Notes: a model not told the origin generated them from the sequence alone. A stretch of 64,000 bases of DNA from Galbibacter orientalis DSM 19592 (GCF_000260115.1 NZ_JH651379.1:1802501-1866500); one strand, 5' to 3'; numbered from the stretch's first letter, positions 1 through 8,765 are shown. Translations and numbers: made by a program.

Positions 1-208
1 GTTCAGGGACTTTTAAGCCAATAGCACGTGCTATTTCTCCACCTAGCAATTCGGCAATGAGGGCTTTTTTTCCCTGCCCTGCGCCTCTAAATTTTAGTAC
101 ATACAGGAAATCATCATCTGCTTTTACAATAGCAGGAAGCGATCCACCCTCTCGTAAGGGCTTTATGTATTGAAGTACATCTACAGTACGAATTTCAATT
201 TTACTCAT
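1..208 (-). CDS. HipA-like kinase family protein (N-terminal part, runs off the window)
   Basis: The reverse strand reads from an ATG at 206-208 to the window edge and gives about 69 residues beginning MSKIEIRTVDVLQYIKPLRE. The stretch resembles the N-terminus of the flavobacterial proteins usually annotated as HipA family kinase: a short lead-in, a Gly-rich turn (REGGS), a lysine-bearing strand (LPAIVKADDD, LYVLKFRGAGQG) and a helix (KKALIAELLGGEIARAIGL) as in the N-lobe of HipA-type kinases. The catalytic part is outside the window, so activity cannot be judged. No antitoxin gene is visible on this side; the upstream DNA is the repeat block at 229-1118. The family call is from memory of the sequence pattern; a search would settle it. 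Confidence 0.6.
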   Translation of the reverse strand, partial: MSKIEIRTVDVLQYIKPLREGGSLPAIVKADDDFLYVLKFRGAGQGKKALIAELLGGEIARAIGLKVPE

Positions 209-228
209 TTTCAAATTTACATATTTGA

Positions 229-1118
229 GTCGGAAGTTTTGGAAGTTGAAAGTTGAAAGTTTGTAAAGTAAAAAAGTTATGTTGTTATGAAGTTACGATG
301 TTACGTAAAAAAAACAGGGAAGGAGTTGGAAGGTTAAGATTTTAAGATTGAAGGATTGAAAGATTGAAAGATTGAAAAAGTCAGAAGTCGGAAGTCCGAA
401 GTCGGGAGTTGGAAGTTGGAAGGAAGCAAGAATAAAGAGTATAGAATAGATTTTTGCATTCTTGACTCTTGATTCCTGACTCTTTGATTGAAAATGTACG
501 CCTTGAACATTGAACACTGCATTCTGTCTTCCGACTCCCGACTTTCTTTCTCACATTTTCAAATCTTCAAATTAGCACAATCACAACTTTGCCTCTTTGC
601 ACCTTTGAACCTTTGCCACTTTGAGTTAAAAAGTTATGTTGTTATGAAGTTACGATGTTACGTAAAAAGAACAGGGAAGGAGTTGGAAGGTTAAGATTTT
701 AAGATTGAAATATTGAAGGATTGAAAGATTGAAAAAGTCAGAAGTCAGAAGTCCGAAGTCGGGAGTTGGAAGTTGGAAGGAAGCAAGAATAAAGAGAAGA
801 GAATATAGATTTTTGCATTCTTGACTCTTGATTCCTGACTTTTTGATTGAAAATGTACGCCTTGAACATTGAACACTGCATTCTGTCTTCAGACTTCCGA
901 CTTTTTTTCACAATCACAACTTTGCTTCTTTGCTTCTTTGCACCTTTGCACCTTTGCCACTTTGAGTTAAAAAGTTATGCTGTTATGAAGTTACGATGTT
1001 ACGTAAAAAAACTGCATACTGTAACTGTCAACTGAACACTCCCGTCTTCGGTCTTCCGGCTTCAGACTTTTTTACTCACAATCACAACTTTGCCCCTCTG
1101 AATCTTTGAACCTTTTAA
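229..1118. repeat. Complex tandem repeat block A (about 350-bp units)
   Basis: This gene-free stretch holds two long and one truncated unit. The marker AAAAAGTTATG starts at 271, 628 and 969, giving periods of 357 and 341 bp. Each unit runs through the same ordered modules: a GTTATGAAGTTACGATGTTAC module, a GATTGAAR octamer tract, a purine-rich GGAAGTCCGAAGTCGGGAGT module, a GACTCTTGATTCCTGACT module, and a pyrimidine-rich CTTCCGACTCCCGAC module that is the complement of the purine-rich one. A unit could therefore fold on itself. Short reading frames inside it show no protein-like character. Related blocks lie at 25284-25424, 31400-32540 and 35868-36606. Confidence 0.9.
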
Positions 1119-1130
1119 AGAAAAAACTGC

Positions 1131-2078
1131 CTACTTTCTCGAAACACGCCATTGATTTTGAGCTTCTGTGGAGAGGAATGTCCATGCTACTATGCGACTT
1201 GTTTTGTTGCCTGTACCCATTTTAATAGTTTTAAATTCTGCTACTTTTGCTTTGTCTAAAAGCTTGTAAATTCCTTTTAAATTGGATTCTTTGGAAACTA
1301 AAGTAGTAAACCACAGACAATTGTTTTGAAACATCATACTTTCTTTTATCATGTTGCCGATAAAAGCAAATTCTCCCCCTTTATAGATAAGTTCGTTACT
1401 AATTCCAGCAAAATTTAGGTCAGGATTTTTCTCTTTTTTTCCTGAGAGATTTTTAATTTTTCGTCGGGTTCCTTTTAAAGCGTCTTCTTTAGATGCATGA
1501 AAAGGTGGATTACTAATGGTAACATCTATTTTTTCATTTGTAGTTATTATCCCTTTAAAGATTTGCGTTGGGTTATTTTGTAATCTGCATTCAATTTTCC
1601 CTTTTAATTGAGGGTTTGAAGCTATAATATTTTTTGCGTTGGCAATAGATTTCTCCGCAATATCACTCCCAATAAAATTCCAGTCATATTCGGTAACTCC
1701 TAAAATAGGGTAGATGCAACTGGCTCCCATCCCAATATCTAGACAAGTAATATTGTTTTTTGAAATCTCTCCTGAATTATTAACTCTTAGTAAATCGGCA
1801 ATATAATGCAGGTAATCAACTCTCCCAGGAATTGGCGGGCATAAATTAGCATCTGGAAATTCCCAGTATTCAACTCCATAATAATGGTGGAGTAAGGCTT
1901 TGTTGAGGATTTTTACAGCCTCAGGATTAGAAAAGTCAATACTTGGATTACCAGCTTTATTAGGTTTTATATAGTTTGCTAAAGAAGGTTTGCATTGTAT
2001 TAACGACTCTAAATTGTATAGATTTCTATTCTTATTTCTGGGGTGAAGTTTAGATTTTTTATCAGTACCTGAAGACAT
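1131..2078 (-). CDS. rlmF: 23S rRNA (adenine-1618-N6)-methyltransferase RlmF
   Basis: This 315-residue protein matches the RlmF/YbiN family, which methylates A1618 of 23S rRNA using S-adenosylmethionine. Visible landmarks are the conserved N-terminal RNA-binding half with the CPPIPGR segment (about residues 80-86), the SAM-binding motif DIGMGAS (114-120) and the catalytic NPPF motif (190-193) typical of adenine-N6 methyltransferases. Length is close to the E. coli protein. The start is the ATG at 2076-2078, and a second gene on the same strand ends 14 bp upstream, so the two may share a transcript. The 3' end lies only about 12 bp from repeat block A. Confidence 0.93.
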   Translation of the reverse strand: MSSGTDKKSKLHPRNKNRNLYNLESLIQCKPSLANYIKPNKAGNPSIDFSNPEAVKILNKALLHHYYGVEYWEFPDANLCPPIPGRVDYLHYIADLLRVNNSGEISKNNITCLDIGMGASCIYPILGVTEYDWNFIGSDIAEKSIANAKNIIASNPQLKGKIECRLQNNPTQIFKGIITTNEKIDVTISNPPFHASKEDALKGTRRKIKNLSGKKEKNPDLNFAGISNELIYKGGEFAFIGNMIKESMMFQNNCLWFTTLVSKESNLKGIYKLLDKAKVAEFKTIKMGTGNKTSRIVAWTFLSTEAQNQWRVSRK

Positions 2079-2092
2079 CTTTAGTTATAAGT

Positions 2093-2575
2093 TTATACTG
2101 CGCTAATGATTGCAAGATACAGATTTGCAGCATAACCACAATAAAGGGCAAGTTCTTCAAAATTTGTTTGTTGATCAAAGTTTATCTCTTCAATTTCGTA
2201 ATCGTAGTTTAATTTAGTCCATTTATTCTCAGACTTTAAAGAAAATTGTAGTTCGTTACTTGCATTAAAAACTTCAAATTTTAATTTCCACAAAGAATTA
2301 TTTTTCAATATGTAATTAATTTCCTCCTCATTGTTTGTAAGTTTTATAATAATGTAACCTTTTAAATTAAAGGTGATATCCCCAATAGCCTCTTCATTTT
2401 TAAAAATATTAATTCTACTAGTCCATATATTTTTAGGCTTTAATGTAATAGTATGACTATGTAGTGTAGCTGTAGCATTTTCCGAAAACCAGTTGCTATA
2501 TTTTAATTCGGTAATAGTATTGTTTTGAACTATTAAATTGAAATTACCTTTGGCAGAAGTCGATACTATTTTCAT
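2093..2575 (-). CDS. Hypothetical protein, beta-rich
   Basis: A 160-residue protein I do not recognise. It has no signal peptide and is rich in short alternating hydrophobic stretches (for example YIIIKLTNN, LWKLKFEVFN) suggesting a beta-sheet fold, plus acidic segments near the C-terminus and a final hydrophobic stretch (ALYCGYAANLYLAIISAV) that could pack as a helix or touch membrane. The spacing of aromatic and basic residues is loosely like tubby-type or LURP-one-like beta-barrel domains, but this is only an impression. It lies 14 bp upstream of rlmF on the same strand and is probably co-transcribed with it. Confidence 0.6.
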   Translation of the reverse strand: MKIVSTSAKGNFNLIVQNNTITELKYSNWFSENATATLHSHTITLKPKNIWTSRINIFKNEEAIGDITFNLKGYIIIKLTNNEEEINYILKNNSLWKLKFEVFNASNELQFSLKSENKWTKLNYDYEIEEINFDQQTNFEELALYCGYAANLYLAIISAV

Positions 2576-2663
2576 GTTTCCTATTTATAAAATTCTTCTT
2601 TGAGAGTTGTAAAATAAATAATATTAAATAAATAGTAATGTTATTTCAATGGTTATTATTTTG

Positions 2664-2764
2664 AATCCCTCATTGAGGGTTTTATTCCCCGACGTTCTAC
2701 GTCGAAATGGATTAAAATATTTTTCCTTTGAATACCTCGTAGGCTTGCCTCGAGGTAGTTGATT
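2664..2764 (+). repeat. Dispersed multi-hairpin repeat, copy a (short form)
   Basis: The 101-bp element starts AATCCCTCATTGAGGG and ends CTCGAGGTAGTTGATT. It contains three successive short hairpins: CCCTCA/TGAGGG, GACGT/ACGTC and TACCTCG/CGAGGTA. It differs by a single base from the copy at 56846-56946, more than 54 kb away. It lies between divergently transcribed genes (2093-2575 on minus, DUF4494 on plus). Confidence 0.9.
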
Positions 2765-2845
2765 CATTAAAAAAAAATCTTCAATATTCTTTAAATCAAT
2801 ACCTTGAAGAAATTGCCTTTAAATTGTGGATATCTATTGTAAGAA

Positions 2846-2880
2846 TTGCTAATTCTATTTTATGGTAACGGCTATATTTG
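2846..2880 (+). promoter_or_regulatory. Bacteroidota-type promoter for the DUF4494 gene
   Basis: A TATATTTG element at 2873-2880 fits the flavobacterial -7 consensus TAnnTTTG. A TTG at 2846-2848 lies 24 bp upstream, slightly long for the usual -33 spacing. The start codon follows 22 bp later. Confidence 0.55.
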
Positions 2881-2902
2881 ACTTCGAAAAAAAAGATATA
2901 TT

Positions 2903-3430
2903 ATGAGTGCAACTTGGTACGAATGCAAAGTAAAGTACAGAAAAACAAACGACACAGGAGTTCAAAAAATGGTTACCGAACCTTATTTGATAGATGCCGT
3001 TTCTTACACAGAAGCAGAGTCGAGAATAAATGAAGAGATGTCGGCTTATATTAGTGATGAGTTTAAAATAACAAATATAAAAGTAGCTAATTATGCCGAA
3101 ATTCACCCTTTTGAAAATTCCGATCGTTGGTTTAAGTCGAAGGTAGCTTTGGTTGCTTATGATGAAGAGAGTGGGAAAGAGCGTAAAACAAATATTTATT
3201 TGCTAGTACAGGCAAATGATGTAAAAGAAGCTTATGATAACACGGTAACTGCCATGAAAAATACAATGGGAGATTATACAATTCCAGCTATTTCTGAGTC
3301 GCCTATAATGGATGTATTTCCTTATTTTTCTGGAGAAGAAGAAGATTTGGCTAGCGTAGAAGAGTTTAATAAAATTAAAGCTTCTGTACTTGTAGAAGAA
3401 GAGGAGGGAGTAGAAGCAGAAAAAATTTAA
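2903..3430 (+). CDS. DUF4494 domain-containing protein
   Basis: This 175-residue soluble protein matches the DUF4494 family, which is common in Bacteroidota and has no known function. The N-terminal core (MSATWYECKVKYRKTNDTG, residues 1-19, followed by a repeated strand-turn-strand pattern) is the recognisable part: two similar halves each carry a lysine-rich strand and a YxEA/KEAY segment, and the tail is strongly acidic (EEEEGVEAEK). It has its own promoter-like element and is monocistronic, flanked by dispersed repeats on both sides; the downstream repeat begins inside its stop codon. Confidence 0.85.
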   Translation: MSATWYECKVKYRKTNDTGVQKMVTEPYLIDAVSYTEAESRINEEMSAYISDEFKITNIKVANYAEIHPFENSDRWFKSKVALVAYDEESGKERKTNIYLLVQANDVKEAYDNTVTAMKNTMGDYTIPAISESPIMDVFPYFSGEEEDLASVEEFNKIKASVLVEEEEGVEAEKI

Positions 3431-3549
3431 TCCCTCCTAGGGGTCTAACTTTCCAGCCCTGCCCTGAGTTTATAGAGGGGCTCTGCGTGTAAATAAGTTA
3501 GATTTGTTTCTTTTAAATACCTTTTGGGCTTGCCTTTAGGTAGTTGATT
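3429..3549 (+). repeat. Dispersed multi-hairpin repeat, copy b (divergent)
   Basis: Starts AATCCCTCCTAGGGG, overlapping the TAA stop of the preceding gene, and ends AGGTAGTTGATT. The middle carries an AGCCC/GGGGCT arm that the short copies lack. The 3' hairpin keeps only TACCT/AGGTA pairing, with both sides of the stem changed relative to copy a. Confidence 0.8.
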
Positions 3550-3565
3550 ATAAAAAAGGTATAAA

Positions 3566-3603
3566 AAAAAGGCTTCTAAAAAATTAATTTAAGAAGCCTT
3601 TTT
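3566..3603. terminator. Bidirectional terminator between DUF4494 and htpG
   Basis: AAAAAGGCTTCT (3566-3577) pairs with AGAAGCCTTTTT (3592-3603). T runs follow the stem on both strands, so it can end transcripts from the gene on the left and from htpG on the right. Confidence 0.85.
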
Positions 3604-3621
3604 CTGTATAATTCTAGATGC

Positions 3622-5505
3622 TTATTTTATCATTTCGTAGCTACGTTTTACAAAATTGGTAAGCTCTTCTCCTTTAAGCAATCCTTGAGAAAGTCTTGCT
3701 AAGTCTAAAGATTGCTTAATTAAGCGTTCTTGTTTTGCTTTTGTTTTGGTATTCAAAATGTCGTTAACAAGTTCATGGTTTGTATTTACCACCAAGTTGT
3801 ACATTTCTGGCATATTGCCCATTCCAAACATTCCGCTACCTCCAGTAGCACTCATTTCTTTCATTCTACGCATAAATTCTGGTTGCGTAATAGTAAATGG
3901 AGAAGCTTTGCTATCTAAGGCTTCCAGTTGTACCGTAAATTTTTCTTTTGGAACAACTTCATCTAAAACAGTTTTTAGAGATTCCTTTTCTTCATCTGAA
4001 AGTTTAGAAATTTTCTCTTCGTCTTTTTTGATTAAATTATCTAAAGAGTCTGAATCTACACGAGTAAAAGAGATATTTTCTTTTGAAGTTTCTAATTTCT
4101 GAATTAAATGTGAAACAATTGGAGAGTCTAATAATAACACTTCATACCCACGCTCTTTTGCTTCGTTAATGTAGGTGTGCTGTGCGTCTTTATTGCTAGC
4201 ATAAAGAATTACTAACTTTCCATCTTTATCTGTCTGGTTTTCTTTTATTTTCTCTTGAAGTTCTTCAAACGTAAAATAAGTGTTGTCTACCGTTGGGTAA
4301 AGCGCAAATTTATCTGCTTTTTCAAAGAATTTATCTTCAGAAAGCATTCCGTATTCGATAACTATCTTAATATCGTTCCATTTTTTCTCGAAATCTTCAC
4401 GATTTTCATTGAAAAGAGATTTTAATTTATCGGCTACTTTACGAGTAATATAGCTAGATATTTTCTTAACATTTCCGTCGGCTTGTAAATATGAACGCGA
4501 AACGTTTAATGGAATATCTGGAGAGTCTATAACTCCTTTAAGCATGGTTAAAAATTCAGGAACAATTCCTTCTACATTATCTGTTACGAATACTTGGTTT
4601 TGATACAGTTGAATTTTATCTTTCTGCATCGTCATATCGTTAGAAAGCTTAGGGAAATATAAAATTCCCGTAAGGTTAAACGGATAATCTACATTTAAAT
4701 GAATATGGAATAAAGGCTCCTCAAATTGCATTGGATACAACTCACGGTAGAAGTTTTTATATTCTTCTGGAGAAAGATCTGCAGGTTGTTTTGTCCAAGC
4801 TGGATCCGGATTGTTAACGATATTATCTACCGTAGTTTTTTCTTCCTTAGCATCGTCTCCTTCTCCTACAGTATTTGTTTCTTCACGGGTTCCAAATTTA
4901 ATTGGAACAGGCATGAATTTATTGTATTTGGTAAGGAGTTCATTAATTTTTCCTTCTTCTAAAAATTCTAATGAATCTTCGTTTATATGAAGAATGATCT
5001 CTGTACCACGTACTTTTTTGTCAGTTTCTTCTAAAGAATATTTCGGAGAACCATCACAACTCCAATGAGCAGCAGGCTCATCTTTGTATGATTTAGTAAT
5101 AATTTCAACGGTATCTGCAACCATAAATGCAGAATAGAAACCGAGTCCAAAATGACCAATAATTCCGCTGTCTTTAGCAGAATCTTTATATTTATCTAAA
5201 AATTCTTCAGCTCCAGAAAAGGCAACCTCATTGATGTATTTTTGTACTTCTTCTGCTGTCATTCCTAATCCTTGATCAATAATATGAAGTTTTTTAGCCT
5301 CTTTATCTATCTTTACTTCAATGATAGGATTTCCATATTCTACGCCAGGCGCTTCTCCTATATTAGTAAGGTGCTTTAATTTAAGAGTTGCATCGGTAGC
5401 ATTGGAGATAAGCTCTCTTAAAAAGATTTCATGGTCGCTGTATAAAAACTTTTTTATCAGCGGAAAAATATTTTCAACAGACACATTGATATTTCCAGTT
5501 GTCAT
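3622..5505 (-). CDS. htpG: Molecular chaperone HtpG (bacterial Hsp90)
   Basis: A 627-residue ATP-dependent cytoplasmic chaperone, full length for the family (E. coli 624). The GHKL ATPase motifs are intact: ELISNATDA (31-39, catalytic Glu and Mg-binding Asn), DQGLGM (77-82) and GHFGLGFYSAF (117-127). The middle and C-terminal dimerisation domains follow; a Met/Gly-rich stretch (GMFGMGNMPEM) lies in the C-terminal domain, as often seen in the amphipathic helix region. The C-terminus is the usual KRSYEMIK type without the eukaryotic MEEVD. It is monocistronic, with a terminator at 3566-3603. I saw no clear -33/-7 promoter upstream. Confidence 0.97.
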   Translation of the reverse strand: MTTGNINVSVENIFPLIKKFLYSDHEIFLRELISNATDATLKLKHLTNIGEAPGVEYGNPIIEVKIDKEAKKLHIIDQGLGMTAEEVQKYINEVAFSGAEEFLDKYKDSAKDSGIIGHFGLGFYSAFMVADTVEIITKSYKDEPAAHWSCDGSPKYSLEETDKKVRGTEIILHINEDSLEFLEEGKINELLTKYNKFMPVPIKFGTREETNTVGEGDDAKEEKTTVDNIVNNPDPAWTKQPADLSPEEYKNFYRELYPMQFEEPLFHIHLNVDYPFNLTGILYFPKLSNDMTMQKDKIQLYQNQVFVTDNVEGIVPEFLTMLKGVIDSPDIPLNVSRSYLQADGNVKKISSYITRKVADKLKSLFNENREDFEKKWNDIKIVIEYGMLSEDKFFEKADKFALYPTVDNTYFTFEELQEKIKENQTDKDGKLVILYASNKDAQHTYINEAKERGYEVLLLDSPIVSHLIQKLETSKENISFTRVDSDSLDNLIKKDEEKISKLSDEEKESLKTVLDEVVPKEKFTVQLEALDSKASPFTITQPEFMRRMKEMSATGGSGMFGMGNMPEMYNLVVNTNHELVNDILNTKTKAKQERLIKQSLDLARLSQGLLKGEELTNFVKRSYEMIK

Positions 5506-5711
5506 AGGTAAAGTATTTTTTTATGAATTAATTTCTAATTCTTAATAGTCAAAAAAAATACCAATTGATTAACAGTGACAAGATGACAGCGATTTAATTT
5601 GTTCTTCCTTGGAGCGCGATACTAATTTTAACAAAATATTTTGTTTAACGATTAGTGTTTATTATTAAACGTTTGTTATCTTAGTGAGAGAAAAATATGG
5701 GATGAATCGCT

Positions 5712-5762
5712 ATGAAAAAGAAGATTAACATCCTCCATATACAGATTTTTATAATTGGTTAG
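5712..5762 (+). CDS. Possible 16-codon leader peptide or small RNA transcript
   Basis: Between htpG and the next gene lies an isolated unit: an ATG at 5712 opens a 16-residue frame (MKKKINILHIQIFIIG, Lys start then hydrophobic) that stops at 5762, and 10 bp later a strong terminator begins. A loose promoter-like AACGTTTG with an upstream TTG lies about 25-30 bp before the frame. The unit could be a small membrane peptide, a leader, or a short non-coding RNA. Nothing in the window is positioned to be regulated by it, because the genes on both sides point the other way. Confidence 0.3.
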   Translation: MKKKINILHIQIFIIG

Positions 5763-5772
5763 GTTGTTTAAG

Positions 5773-5810
5773 AGCGCATAACAGTTTTATGGTTATGCGC
5801 TTTTTTATTT
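5773..5810 (+). terminator. Strong intrinsic terminator behind the short unit
   Basis: AGCGCATAAC (5773-5782) pairs perfectly with GTTATGCGCT (5792-5801) around a 9-nt loop and is followed by TTTTTATTT. No annotated gene on this strand ends near it, so it implies a short transcript here. The rest of 5811-6102 shows no feature I can support. Confidence 0.8.
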
Positions 5811-6102
5811 GTTCCTAAATATGTTATAAAAACCTACATTTTTATTATAAACCATTAATGTTTGATTAAAAATACAAGACCGCTTCGCTGTAAGAGAAAA
5901 GAACAAAGACTAAATCTTAACTATTATAAAATGAGTAGTTTAAATAAATAACATTAGTAAACTCCTCCTTTTATTCATTTTTCTTAATAGCAAGGGGGTT
6001 ATTTTAAAAACCTTTATTAACCCTTGATATAGGTGGAATGCAATAAACGCTGCCCGCATTTATCGGACAACAATAATTATAAACCAATTTTAAGTCAAAA
6101 AT

Positions 6103-6157
6103 ATATTAAACTATTTTCCTTTTAATACCTCGTAGGCTTGCCTCAAGGTAGTTGATT
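6103..6157 (+). repeat. Dispersed multi-hairpin repeat, copy c (3' half only)
   Basis: Only the 3' half is present: an ATATATTAAACTATTTTCC lead and then AATACCTCGTAGGCTTGCCT through GGTAGTTGATT. The 5' hairpins are missing. Confidence 0.75.
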
Positions 6158-6200
6158 GTAGTTTGGTTTTATTAAGATGTATACTAATGTATTTGTAGGC

Positions 6201-6803
6201 TTAATCTCTTAATTTTTGTTTGGTTTCGTCTATTTCTTCTTTAAAACCTTCCACTTTGTCTTTAAGCCATTTACTTCCTTTTCTTAGTTTAAAAGCAATA
6301 ATAATCATTACAATTCCTATTAAAAGAGCAGCAAAGGCAATAATCCACATAATATAACTTATTCCTAAAAGTGGGGAAGAAGCAATAATAAGTCCAAAAA
6401 TTACAGAGAGTGTTCCTCCAAGGATAATCCATCCTTCACCTTCAATTTCTTTACGGACTTGAATTCCCATAGCTATTCTGCTAATTCCTCCAAAAATGAA
6501 CCAAAAAGCTACAGTAAATCCTACAATTAAAAGGGTAAGCCCCGGCATGTTTAATAAAATAATACCAAGAAATAGGCTAATAGCTCCTTCTAAAAGAATA
6601 AGCCATTTATCTTCTCGTTCCTTCCAACTAGCAAAAGCAGCAAGAATGGTAAAGATTCCATCGGCAATCATTAAAATAGCAAACCAAATGGCAAGTCCTG
6701 TTGCAGAAATAACAGGGTTCATAAAAATAAGAATAGCAAAAATAACTAGAATTAGTCCTTTTATAGCCAACGCCCACCAGTTTTTTGTAAGAGATCTAAG
6801 CAT
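6201..6803 (-). CDS. HdeD-family membrane protein (DUF308)
   Basis: This 200-residue integral membrane protein matches the HdeD/DUF308 family. Six hydrophobic segments alternate in three similar pairs (for example ALAIKGLILVIFAILIF, AIWFAILMIADGIFTILAAF, ISLFLGIILLNMPGLTLLIVG), the pattern of the family's repeat. The C-terminus is a charged, lysine- and glutamate-rich cytoplasmic tail (about residues 172-200). In enterobacteria HdeD is linked to acid resistance; in Bacteroidota the role is not established. It is flanked by two copies of the dispersed repeat (6103-6157 and 6824-6945). Confidence 0.85.
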   Translation of the reverse strand: MLRSLTKNWWALAIKGLILVIFAILIFMNPVISATGLAIWFAILMIADGIFTILAAFASWKEREDKWLILLEGAISLFLGIILLNMPGLTLLIVGFTVAFWFIFGGISRIAMGIQVRKEIEGEGWIILGGTLSVIFGLIIASSPLLGISYIMWIIAFAALLIGIVMIIIAFKLRKGSKWLKDKVEGFKEEIDETKQKLRD

Positions 6804-6823
6804 GAGTACTTGTTTTTAGTGTT

Positions 6824-6945
6824 AATCCCTCATTGAGGGTTTTATTCTTCAAAGCCTATCCAGAGTTTACGAAGGGCTCTACGTCGAAATAGATTAAATT
6901 ATTTTCCTTTGAATACCTCGTAGGCTTGCCTCAAGGTAGTTGATT
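6824..6945 (+). repeat. Dispersed multi-hairpin repeat, copy d (long form)
   Basis: Starts AATCCCTCATTGAGGG, carries the extra AAAGCCTATCC...GAAGGGCTC arm in the middle, and ends TGCCTCAAGGTAGTTGATT. It fills the gap between two genes that are both on the minus strand, so its orientation is opposite to theirs. Confidence 0.85.
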
Positions 6946-6953
6946 TTTTATAG

Positions 6954-7571
6954 TTAAAACTTCTTTCCGTATACTAATCCTATCGAAAAGGTATCATAAT
7001 ATTTTTTGTTATTGTATGAGAAACTAATAGAGAGTTCTTTGGAGTCTTTTTCAAGAATAACATATTCTGTAGCTAGATGTAGAATTGGTAAAGTTTCGTT
7101 TTTATCGATATCAAGACCACCACCAGCTATGGCAGTCCATTTAGGGAGTATTTCGTACACAGCTCCAACCGCTAATGATAATGCATTCTCTCTTTCTAAC
7201 TCTGCGTTTTCATCATCTTTCTCTACTTTATATTTTACAATTTCAATATCGTTGTAGGTTCCAATACCCCATTTTTCTGTAAACCAGTACTCGTAAGAAA
7301 AACCAATTGATGGAACAAAAATTGTTTCTTTTTCTCCGGTGTCTTCATCTTCTCCTTGAGGAATCCAACTATACCCTAAAAATAAAGCCAGTTTATTTCT
7401 TTTAAATTCTTCAGACTCTTCAAAAGCTTCTTCTGCATTAAATTCTAACTCTTCTTCAGACTGATTTCCATTTTCTGTTTCTTGAGCATTTACACCAACT
7501 GCAATCATTGTAAATACAAAAAAGATAAAATAACTCTTTTTAAAGGCTTTTAAAAAATGTAATTTTTTCAT
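6954..7571 (-). CDS. Outer-membrane beta-barrel-like protein
   Basis: A 205-residue secreted protein with a signal peptide (KSYFIFFVFTMIAVGVNAQ, ending near residue 29), then an acidic linker very rich in Glu (EELEFNAEEAFEESEEF). The rest shows alternating strands rich in aromatic residues (ALFLGYSWIPQ, IGFSYEYWFTEKWGIGTYN, GAVYEILPKWTAIAGGGLD) and ends with a terminal-strand pattern (FSIGLVYGKKF) typical of small outer-membrane barrels. No named family recognised. It lies 34 bp downstream of the DUF481-like gene on the same strand, so the two may be co-transcribed. Confidence 0.7.
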   Translation of the reverse strand: MKKLHFLKAFKKSYFIFFVFTMIAVGVNAQETENGNQSEEELEFNAEEAFEESEEFKRNKLALFLGYSWIPQGEDEDTGEKETIFVPSIGFSYEYWFTEKWGIGTYNDIEIVKYKVEKDDENAELERENALSLAVGAVYEILPKWTAIAGGGLDIDKNETLPILHLATEYVILEKDSKELSISFSYNNKKYYDTFSIGLVYGKKF

Positions 7572-7605
7572 GGTTTACGGAGTGTTATAACTTAAACGCT
7601 AACTT

Positions 7606-8646
7606 TTATAATTCCCAACCAAAAGTGGTTTGAAAAATATAATCCACTTTGGCAGCACTTTCAATAGGTTTGCTATCAAAGTTGTGAGTAAATCCTAGTT
7701 TTATAAAAAATTCATAAGGCAAATCATATTTAAGATCTAAAGTAAAATCGGTTCTTAACCTTCCAGATTCGGTTAAACTAGGGTAGGCAACTAGATTAGT
7801 ATACAAGCTAATATCATCAAAATCAAACATGTTTAATTCTAACCCTAAATAGGCCTCTAAACTATTTCTTTCCGTATTAAATTCGTCCGAAAAACGTTCG
7901 TTGTTCCATGCTAAACCAGTTCCAGCTCCAAAATATACTCTATTGGAATGAATAAAATATTTACCAGCACCCCCTTTAATAGTGGTTCGTAAGTCCAATT
8001 TTTGTTCGTCGTTTGATAAGAAATCACCAGATAATGACAAAAACCAATCATTTTTCAGGAAATATTTGGCACCAATATTTGCATCGGTACGATTAGTTTC
8101 TGGAACACTATCTTGTTTACTTACCACAGAATTATAGCTTGCATTAGCTCCCCATGTATCGGCAATATAACCGAGGGTACTTCGAACTGTAAACTGACTC
8201 AAATTATTGCTTTTTGTAAAGTTGTAACCAACCGAAAGAGAAGCGCTAAGTCTTGAGAAAAAACTGGTTTTTATTGCTTTTATATAAACAATATCACTAA
8301 TATTTACAGTTACTTTTTCGTTGATACTTGTTAGATCTACAACCCCAGTATCTTTTGCTTTTGTATGAAGATCTGTATTAAGCCTTACACCATTGTTAAG
8401 TGTTACTAAATAATATTGGCTACTACTTATTTTTTTAACCTTAATCCATTTAATTGTAAAATCGCTGTCGCTATAATCTGTTTCTATAGAAAGCACTCCA
8501 TTTTTCATTTCTTTAATTTCTCCAACAATAATATCCCCATTGTCTAGCGCAAGGGTGTCTGCCGTTTGAGCGTAACTGATTTGAAAACTTATAAAAACAG
8601 AAAAAGCGATTAAAAATTTTATAAGCATATGGTTAGTTGTATGCAT
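7606..8646 (-). CDS. DUF481-type outer-membrane protein
   Basis: This 346-residue protein has a signal peptide (LIKFLIAFSVFISFQISYAQ) followed by a small beta domain with the ALDNGDIIVGEIKEMKNGVLS pattern, a Sm-like strand set seen in front of many DUF481 barrels. Residues from about 130 on (FFSRLSASLSVGYNFTKSNN...) form a beta-barrel with regularly spaced aromatic strands, ending FQTTFGWEL. The family is related to E. coli YdiY, of unknown function. The listed start gives MHTTNHMLIK; a start at the second Met (residue 7) would put the signal peptide in a more usual position. Confidence 0.75.
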   Translation of the reverse strand: MHTTNHMLIKFLIAFSVFISFQISYAQTADTLALDNGDIIVGEIKEMKNGVLSIETDYSDSDFTIKWIKVKKISSSQYYLVTLNNGVRLNTDLHTKAKDTGVVDLTSINEKVTVNISDIVYIKAIKTSFFSRLSASLSVGYNFTKSNNLSQFTVRSTLGYIADTWGANASYNSVVSKQDSVPETNRTDANIGAKYFLKNDWFLSLSGDFLSNDEQKLDLRTTIKGGAGKYFIHSNRVYFGAGTGLAWNNERFSDEFNTERNSLEAYLGLELNMFDFDDISLYTNLVAYPSLTESGRLRTDFTLDLKYDLPYEFFIKLGFTHNFDSKPIESAAKVDYIFQTTFGWEL

Positions 8647-8765
8647 ATTTTCAATAAAAATTAAATTAATTTACCTTTTATGGATAGGGAGGGGGAAAGA
8701 ATTTTACCGAGAAAAGATTCTTTTTTTGTACGGTACTATAAATATAGCAGATATTTTTAAATGTA

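Noticed and set aside
293-1035. Several small reading frames of 60-75 codons on both strands in repeat block A
   Set aside because: They run through the repeat words, recur with the repeat unit, have no protein-like composition and overlap each other.
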